Part shown: piece after piece, positions 1 to 9,000 of the stretch
Position numbering within the stretch: the first letter of the stretch is position 1
Layout of the letters: each line of letters begins with the position of its first letter
From: Planctomycetota bacterium
GTDB lineage: Bacteria > Planctomycetota > Brocadiia > SM23-32
DNA: 20,575 nt
Assembly: GCA_018400625.1 (NCBI GenBank)
Contig: JAGYMJ010000697.1
Coordinates: forward strand, 1-20,575
Reading direction: 5' to 3'
Notes under the pieces: generated by a model
What the model was told of the DNA's origin: nothing
Database searches by the model: none
Seen by the model: the letters and a program-made list of their open reading frames with translations, nothing else
Program-made: the position numbers and the translations under genes

Positions 1-3000
1 TCACTCAGCTCCATTCCGACGAGTTCGGCCACATCGTACACCAGCACACCCTGTTCGAATGAGCGCCTGGCGGCCGCCCGTATCAGCTCGGCATAATCGA
101 AATAAGTATCACCGATGAGCCCGATGAGATCATTGAGATACTCGTCCCAGAGGCTGTCAGCTATGCCTTCAGGCCGTATCGCATCGCTCAAAGCGAACCA
201 ATCGACCAGCAGATCGGAGCCGTCGTCATCTTTTCCGGTTCCGAAGGAGCCCAGATCGATCTCCACGTTGACGATACGGAACGGGGCCTTGATCGGAACC
301 ACCAGAGTTTCGGTCTGACCGGGACGCAGGATGGTAGCCGGCCCGCTGCTGCTCAGGGCGAGAATCTGCACAACCGATTTGATAACATGCCGCTCGGTAC
401 CCGGGATGAACCATTCCAGATCGTCGGCGTTGCTCTCGAGTTCAAGGATCGGGCTGGGAACATCCAGAAGCCCGTTATTGGAATATTCAAGTTTCACCTC
501 AAGCATCCGTCCGGGCCGCGTTGTTCCCGGCGTTGATATTCTTGCATTGAAAGCCCCCTGTCCGCCTTCGACAACATTCAGGGCGTTATGCAGGGTCACC
601 TGATCGTCACCGTCATCGCCTTCGCCGGGGTTGACAACCACCACGTCGTAAAGGCCGGTCGCAGCGCCCGCAGCTCCCAGGTCGAAGGTGGCATACAAAG
701 TGGCGGCATCCTCGAAATACACATCGGCGGCCTCAGTGGTATCGTTACCCAATGTGATACTTACCCGGGCATTGCTCTTGAAATTATCGCCCTGGATTTG
801 AACCGTTGCACGTCCGGCGTTGCCCACGCGATCGGCTGTCACCTGATTGATTTCAAGTCCCGTACGTGCGGCCGAAATGACATAATCATCGCTGTAGCCG
901 CGATGCAGGTAAAAGCCCACATAGTACGCGCCCTCCTGCGGCGAAAGGATTTTTAGCTGGAGTTCAGAGGTGTTGGAGGCCATCTGCATGACATCATAAT
1001 TTTCAAAGGTCGGCGGCGCGCCCCGGCGCACGTACAGGGCCGACTCACCCCACCTGCTCATCCCATCGCGCGTGAGAAGAAGTGTGTTGCCCGGGGTCGA
1101 ATCGAGTCGGAAATAATGCCATACATCCCCGGAGATGTTGCCGGAGACCGACTCACCGGCCGACAGAACAGGCAGATCGACGGCAAGAACGCCCGGCGCG
1201 AACCTAAAGTTGTTCCACGTTGCCGGCTCGGGAACATTATTTTCCACATCGGTGATCACATACATAGAGTAAACGCCGCTGTCATCCGGAGCCGTCAGTT
1301 CCACGGATTGTGTATAACTCTGATCCGTGGTCAGTTCGACGTCAAAATCGACCGACGCCACGAGTTCATCATCCGAACCGACGCGCCGGTCGGTAGAAAG
1401 ATAAACCTCATCCGTCCATGAACCGGAAGCGGTTTTCACGCCGCGGTTTGCAACGGTCCATTCGATCTCAAATTCTTCTCCGGCACCGATGAATTCCGGA
1501 GCCGGCGATTGAACGCTGACCATCACCAGGTCGGCGCTGTTGGTGTTTTCCTGTCGTTCGTAAGCACCGATATCCACGTACCCGGGGAAGCCGCTGCCGC
1601 GGTTGGGCATGCCCTTATCGTCAAAACGCGCACGTCCCAGCAGATCCAATTCCGGCGCCCTGATCGCGCGCCCGGCGTCGATGGCGGGCGAACCGGAGCC
1701 CAATTCATAATCACTTGCTTCATAGTCACTTGCTTCACCATTATTGTCGCGTACGTAACGGACAAACATCGGATCGGTGACGACATTGCCGAACTCATTG
1801 AAGATGCCTTCATCCGTCGGCACGATATGCTGATGTTCACGGCGTGCTCCGTTATAATTGGCTCCGTCCGGATTCCAGAACACCGAATTCCGTATCGTGG
1901 GCTCCGGCACACTACCGGAGTGATGAATCCCCACTTTGTTGAAGGCAATGATGCAGTTATCGAACGTGTAATTGCTCGCGCCGTGATGGATCCCCGCACC
2001 ATGCCAGCCATAGCCTTTGAAACCGTTTCCGACGATCGTGCAGTTGCGGAAGACATGCCGGGAATCGGCGCGGATAAATATGCCGGTCAGTCCGTGGTTG
2101 GCGAACACGACATTCTCCGCACTGAGCTCGACGTAAGGCTGATAGCAATAGAAACCAAATCCGCTGTTGTCACGGATGATTCCGTTGACCAGGTTAACAT
2201 GGATGTTGAGGTCTATTACCCGCATCCGCGGCACGACCCGTATGGCGTCATTGGCATAGCGGATATGGAAGTTATGAAGGTTCAGATGGCCGTCCCGATT
2301 GAGGCGTAACCCCACCCAGTCGCCCGGGGCCGGATCCTCTTCATCATCGGGGTGTTCCCTGTAGGAGGTGAACACAACCGGGGAACTCAAGGTTCCGGCC
2401 GCCACAAAATCACCGCTGACGTCGATACTTGCGCCGGGACCGAACCGGAGTTCGGTGCCGGGCAGGACGGTCAGCGTAGCGCCGGTTTGCACTATAATAC
2501 GTCTGTTCTGATGCACATTCACCAGGCCGCTCAGGACCCTATCATCGGTCACGACCATATTGTCCTCGACCTCGGTGACGACAAAGGGCAAGACGTTGAC
2601 GGCGTCCTCAAATTCCGCGAAGATACCACCCGGCCCCGTCACGCGCACGGTATAAAGGCCTTCTTCAACCCTCAAGTCACCGAAAACGGCCCTGGCATGG
2701 GTATAAGACACGGCTTCGGCGGAATCGGCCTGATACGTTCCCTCTTCACCTATAAGATAAACATCCAGAGGTGCCGCAAATCCCACCCCCTCGATTGTAA
2801 GCGGGATGGACAGATCGATGTCCGGATCGTCCGGCATTCCGATTTCTCGCGGAGTCAAATGCGTGATTTTCATCCGGAACGTTTCGAAACCTATCGTGTA
2901 ATCACCGTCCTGTTCGGTCTCATCACCGGAGACCTTTATATACCATGTACCATCCGTTTCGGCCGGTATAAGCAACTCACCGTCTTCTATCCCGATATCG

Positions 3001-6000
3001 TAATCATTACCGGTCGGCAGGTCACCTTTTTTTGCATGTATCGCGAACCCGTCAATATCGCTTACGGTATCGACCGTCAGATGAGGATTATGTCCGGCCG
3101 TCACTTCGATGCGGTAATAATGTTCGAAACCCTCCGCATCGAAACCGGTGGTGAAATCAACCCCGCTTTCGAGTTTCTTGAAGTCGGCATCGAGTTCAAC
3201 GGCAGCGATGTTATTCATACGCACGCTGTCGAGCACGTCCCAGCCATCGTCAACGGAGAAAATCAGGTAATACTCGTCATTATAGACATAATGCGGCAGC
3301 GTCACCTCGAAGTCTTCCGTATAAGATTCGCCCACTCCCACTGTCTGTGAGATTGCACGAGTATCGAGGGGCACATCACCCGCTTCCAGGTAGGGATTCC
3401 GTGACAGATAGACCGCATCCGTCCACATATCGTGATTCACCGCTCCTTCGCCCGCATTCTTCCCACTGTAGGAGAGAACGAGCGGCTGGGCAATATCAAG
3501 ACTGCCGTCCGTTACGCTTTCCGTCTCAATCTGCAGATCGGCGATATCACCGGTATCGGCAACAACATCGAAGAGGCGCCGGCCCGACGGCGTTTCGTCG
3601 TCACCGATAACGGCATTCAGAACGACGGTCACATCATCCTGGACGTCCGTGAAATCCACCAGCCCGGGATTCTGATCCTCGGAAACGGGCCGCACGCCGC
3701 TGAAATCCCAGCGGTAGCCGGCCCCGGGTTCGAGCAGGTAAGCCCCTCGGAAAACCAGGGCATCACCGGCCACAATCGTCCCCGAATGCAGCGGCGACAG
3801 GATCTCATCCAGAGCGGAGCGCCAGGGCTCGAACACGACACCGTCCGTCACCTCATCGCCCTCTCCCTCCGGATTCGTTTCGGGCTGATACGGCCCCGTT
3901 TCATCGCCCCACCACACCTGGGTGGCATTGACATTCTCCGATCCGTCATTCCTGACGCCGTAAATCTCATTGCCTTCGATGATGCAGGTTGTAAGGTTAA
4001 GTGCAGACTCCTGATCTTTCACGGTCACGCCGTAATCGTTCTCCGTGAAGCGCGAGTTCATGATCCGGTGTGCACCGGAGCTGCTCACGATATACAGTCC
4101 GCTTCCCTCAATCTCGGAAACGGTGCAGAAAGCCATTTCAAGGGGGCCACTGCCCGTTTTATACACACCGGCATTACCGAAACCGGGGCGCCATCGCGAG
4201 GTCGAGTCCAACCCGCCGTAAAGTATATGGCACCACTGCAGCGAAGCGGAACCGGTTCCGCGCACGTGGACGCCGCCCCACCAGCCCGCCTCCGGCCCGT
4301 CGTCGTCACCGTCTTCACGCGCATCGCCGCCGACCACGCTATCGCGCCGGTCGGTCAGATAGATACGCTCTGCCGGTGTTCCGGCCGCGATCAGCTCACC
4401 ATCGACATAGATACCTTTATGCTGAGCGAATTTCAAAACGGTTCCGGGCATAAGCGTGAGCCGCGCCCCGTCATCCACGGTCACGGTATCGCCGAGGAGA
4501 ACGGAATAATCGCCGCTCAGCCCCCAGGCGGCATCTTTGGAGATCGAGCCGCGTGAAACATGCACCTCGACACCGCTGTTGCTGTCGAAAACGGAGGTGG
4601 AATCCACAAACGACGCATCGGGATGCATCAGTACGCCCCGGCGGTTGTTCTCGAACCGGTTTTCTGAAGACATGATAGAACCGTCTCCGTCGGCGATATG
4701 GAGACCGTCACCATCGGTGTGAATCAGGGTTGAACCGGTCAGGTTCAGGCTGCCGCTTCCTGACATATAGACGGCGGCGCTGCCGAACCTGTTCCACCAC
4801 GAACCGGAATATCCAGCGTAGGAAATGCGGCAATTCTCCAGGTCGGCCGATCCGGCGTTGCGCAGATAGATGCCGCCCCACGAGCCCGGCTCGGGCGCGG
4901 ATTCATCGCCGTCGCCGTTCGCATCCCCGCCGGCCGAATCATCACGACTGTCGGTCAGCACAACCGGAGCTTCATCGGTACCACGAATATCCAGATGGCC
5001 GTCGACGTAGATACCGCTATTCTGTGGGAACTTGACGACCGTACCCTGCTTGATGGTGAACTTTGCCTGCGCGGATATGGTGAGATTGGTGCTGACAAGC
5101 AGAGAATAATCGCTGCCAAGGTGCCAGACAAGGTCTTCGCTTATGGTGCCGGCCCGCACGTACACATCGGCCTCACCGTTGTTGTCAAAGACCGACGAAC
5201 TGTCATCGAACGAGGCATTGAGCCCGAGCCAGACGCCATACCATCCGTTATTGTTGAATGCGTTGTTGTCCGATACAAAAGCGCCGTATCCGGAATCCAA
5301 CTTGAGCCCATAGCGTGAGGAATCGGTGATGGTGGAGTTTTTCAGTCTGAGGTCACCGGAACCTGATTTTTCGATGCCGAAATAACCAAAACGTCTCCGC
5401 CACGCGCCGTAAGCGCCCGCGTAGGCGATACGGCACCAGTTGAACTGAGCGCTGCCGGCATGGCGCACCTGGATACCTCCCCACCAACCGGCTTCCGGTT
5501 CTTCAGTGCTGTCACCGCCGCCCACGGAATCATCATACAGATGCGTAAAGTGTATAACGTCATCCTGGGCGCCTTCAGCCACGAGATTTCCGTCCACATA
5601 GAAGCCGCTGTTTTGTGCGAATTTGAGGACCGTTCCCGGACGTATAATGAGCGTAACGTCCTCCGCAACGGTCACAACCGAATGGATATACATCGAATAA
5701 CCGCTCCCGATTCCCAGGACAGCATTTTCACTGACCGTTCCGCCGGACACATACACGTGCTCCTCCTGGATACCGTCGAACGTTGCTTCGAGATCATCGA
5801 ACCAGGCACCGTTTCCCAGCATCACACCACGCCGGGTGTTTTCAAAAGCGTTGCCGGAGGTCACAAGCGCACCGTACCCCTCTTCAATCCGGAGCCCATC
5901 GCCGTCAATATCCCTTATAGTGGAATCTTTGAGGATCAGATCACCCGTGCCGGTCATATAAATAGCGGCGTTGCCGAACCGGTACCACCTTTGGTCAAAC

Positions 6001-9000
6001 CCCGCATACTCGACAATACAGTTGTCCAGATCGGCCGATCCGGCATTCCTCACGTAAATGGAACCCCACCATCCCGGGTCCTGGGTCGAACCGGTGAAGG
6101 TCACACCATCGGCTTCCAGCCGGCCGTGGACATACAGGCCCTGATACTGTTCGAATGTTATAACGGCTCCGGGCAGAATAGTGAGCGTTGCACCTTCCAT
6201 GACGGTGACGCTGGTGGAGACCGTCATGGCGCCGGACCATGTTGTATCCTCTGTGATGTCGTCATCGACCAGAGTTTTGGTAAATTCGGCATGGATGGTG
6301 GCATCGGTGTTTATATCGGTGAATTCATGGGTTTCCTCCTCCTCATCCACCGCACCTATACTGACCCCGTCGACAAGGATGTCTTCGATTCTGTATTCCG
6401 CGCTGGACCTGACGGTGAAGGTTTGGCTGCCTCCGAGGAGAACCTCCACTTCTCCCTCCGGTTCGATGGCACCGCCAATATCGGCGGTGGCCGTAATGAT
6501 CCGTGTCTCCACAAACTCGGCGTGGATGGCCACGTCGTCGGTGACATTGGTGATCGTATGTTCCTCAACAGCCCCCACGCTCGTGCCGTCCACGAGGACA
6601 TCGCTGATGGCGTATCCCTGCTCGGGAACGATGACATAACCCTGCGAGCCGCCGTGTCCAACGGTTGTGATTCCCGCCGGGCTGATGGAGCCGCCCTGAT
6701 CGGCTGAGGCTGTAACCTCATGTGTCAGACCGAATTGTGCATGAATAGTCTGGTCGGAGGTGACTTCACGGAACCTGTAGCTCCTCGGGGTTCCGATAGA
6801 CCGGCCGTCGATGAAGAGATTCGACACTTCATATCCGTCATCGGGCGTCATGGTGAATTCGAGACCGGATTCGAAATCGACCTGAGTCGTTCCTTCGGGG
6901 CTGATCGCGCCCCCGTCACTCGCGGTAGCGGTGATCGTGAGCCGGCGCAGGAACTCGGCATGGATGGTATGCGCGTCATGGGTCACGGGGTCGAATTCGT
7001 AATCGGTAACGGCACCCACGCTCACGCCATCGACCTTGACATCCAGGATACGGTAGCCCTGACCGGCCGTTATGGTGTAAGGGGCATTTTCACCATCGGT
7101 GATGATACCGTTTTCGTCCTCGTCCAGGTCAAACACATGCGAACCGTCCGGGGTTATCGATCCACCGGTTCCGGCGGACGCGATAACGGTACTCGCCCTG
7201 CGGAAGTACACCTCCAGCGTTTGCGGCGCGGTCACATTTTCAAACGTATAATTTGAAACCTCTCCAACATCAACATCGTTGACCTTCACATGATCGATCC
7301 GGTATCCGTCGTAGGGTGAGAAATCGAACCGCTGACGCTGGCGATGGAAGACCGTAACAGCATTTCCAGGAGCAACTTCACCACCTTTCAATTCATCGTC
7401 GTCCCCATAATCGGCGGGGTCGAACTCAAGCGCATATTCGTTGCCCTGATCGTCAAGAACATACCTGTAGAGGGTCACGCTTATAAGGTGCGTTTTGCGC
7501 TTGAAATTGGCGACCATATCCCGATCCGATTCCGCCGTAAAGACATAGACCGGATCGGTGCTGACCTCATTATCCTCTTCCGTCCAGTTGACAAATTCGT
7601 AATCCTCAAAGGCGCCGGCGGTCACGGTCACGGTCTGCCCGTGTTCGTAGGCATCCTGTCCGGCGACCGTTCCGCCCGCCTCCGGCCGGGCACTGACCAT
7701 AATCAGGTAAGCATCGGTCTCGAAGTTGGCCACCAGGTCACGGTCGGACTCGGCGGTGAAGGTGTAGGCCGTATCGGTAGTGACATCAACACCATCTTCG
7801 GTCCAGTTGACAAACTGGAAGGCCGGATGAACATCCACAACTTCGACGGTGACGCTTTCGCCTTCCTCATAGACACCGCCCCCTTCGACCGTTCCGCCCA
7901 TCGGTGGCTGGGCGGAAACCCGGATTCTGAATCCCTCTTCGATCACGGTCAGGAACGGATAGCCGTCGTTACGGACCGCGGATATATCCCAAATATCCAG
8001 GTTGTTCACATCATCATAGGGGTTATCAACAAAATCCCATGGCTCATGCAGTCCGACACTTCCCCGTGCGGTGAAGTCCGCGGTAATGATTGCCCCTTCT
8101 TCAGGTTCGAAATTGAAAACCAACCATGATTGTAACTGATCGATATAATAATTATCCGGATCGACTTCCGTACCGTTGAGATAGATGGTTTCGGTCGCGG
8201 GCACGAATCGCGGGAAATCGAAAGTGTTGCGATAGTCGTCGCCCACACCGATGAGATATCCTGTTTGCGCCGTTTCGGTCGTCACATCGGTGAAAGTGGC
8301 GACATCTTTCATCTGAGCGGTCGTTTTGCCCGTACCGCCGGCGCTCTCCGTTGTGCCGGACGTTTCGGTGTCCCAGAAGGAACTCCACACGCCGCTTTCC
8401 CACTCATCCTCGCGCGGGAACTCATCGTAAGCCCCACCCTGATCAGGGGAACCGCCGATCAAACCACCGCCGGGATACGTATCGCCGTTTTCGGCGTAAG
8501 GATCGATGAGCAGAACCTGTCCGGTCGCGTAGCAATTCCTCACTAAACTTTCCCCGTAATCTTCATGAAAACCGATCAAACCACCGGCTGCACCTCCGTA
8601 CATGTCCCCCTGACCGGAAACATCACCACGGGCAAATGAATTCATGATTCCACCGTAATTCCATCCGACCAGACCGCCTGCCGTTCCCTGGGCCGTCACA
8701 TCCCCGGTCGCATTGGAAAAAATGATCAGGCCGCTGTTCATGGAGACAAGGCCGCCTGAAGCGCCGGATTCCATACTGTAACTTATGGCGTCGTCCAGAA
8801 TCTGCTCCTCGCCTTCGGGACGCTCATTGGTGACCTGGCACTCCGAATACGATTCGACAATCGTTCCGTCATTGTAACCCACAAGACCACCCAATCCCGT
8901 TCCCGCAGTTATTGACCCGGTGGAGTAACACTGGGACACGGTCCCCCAATAGACAGAACCCGCTAAAGCCCCCACATCCCCCCAATGAGCAGAAAAAGCA

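Noticed and set aside
1523..2056. Shorter minus-strand frames inside the giant gene, such as 1523-2056, 6356-6721 and 8152-8403
   Set aside because: They are in the other two minus registers and overlap the coherent repeat-bearing frame; their peptides show no recognisable features.
3800..6285. CRISPR array or non-coding tandem repeat
   Set aside because: The repeats are in frame, 178-200 codons long and diverged; they encode beta-helix units.
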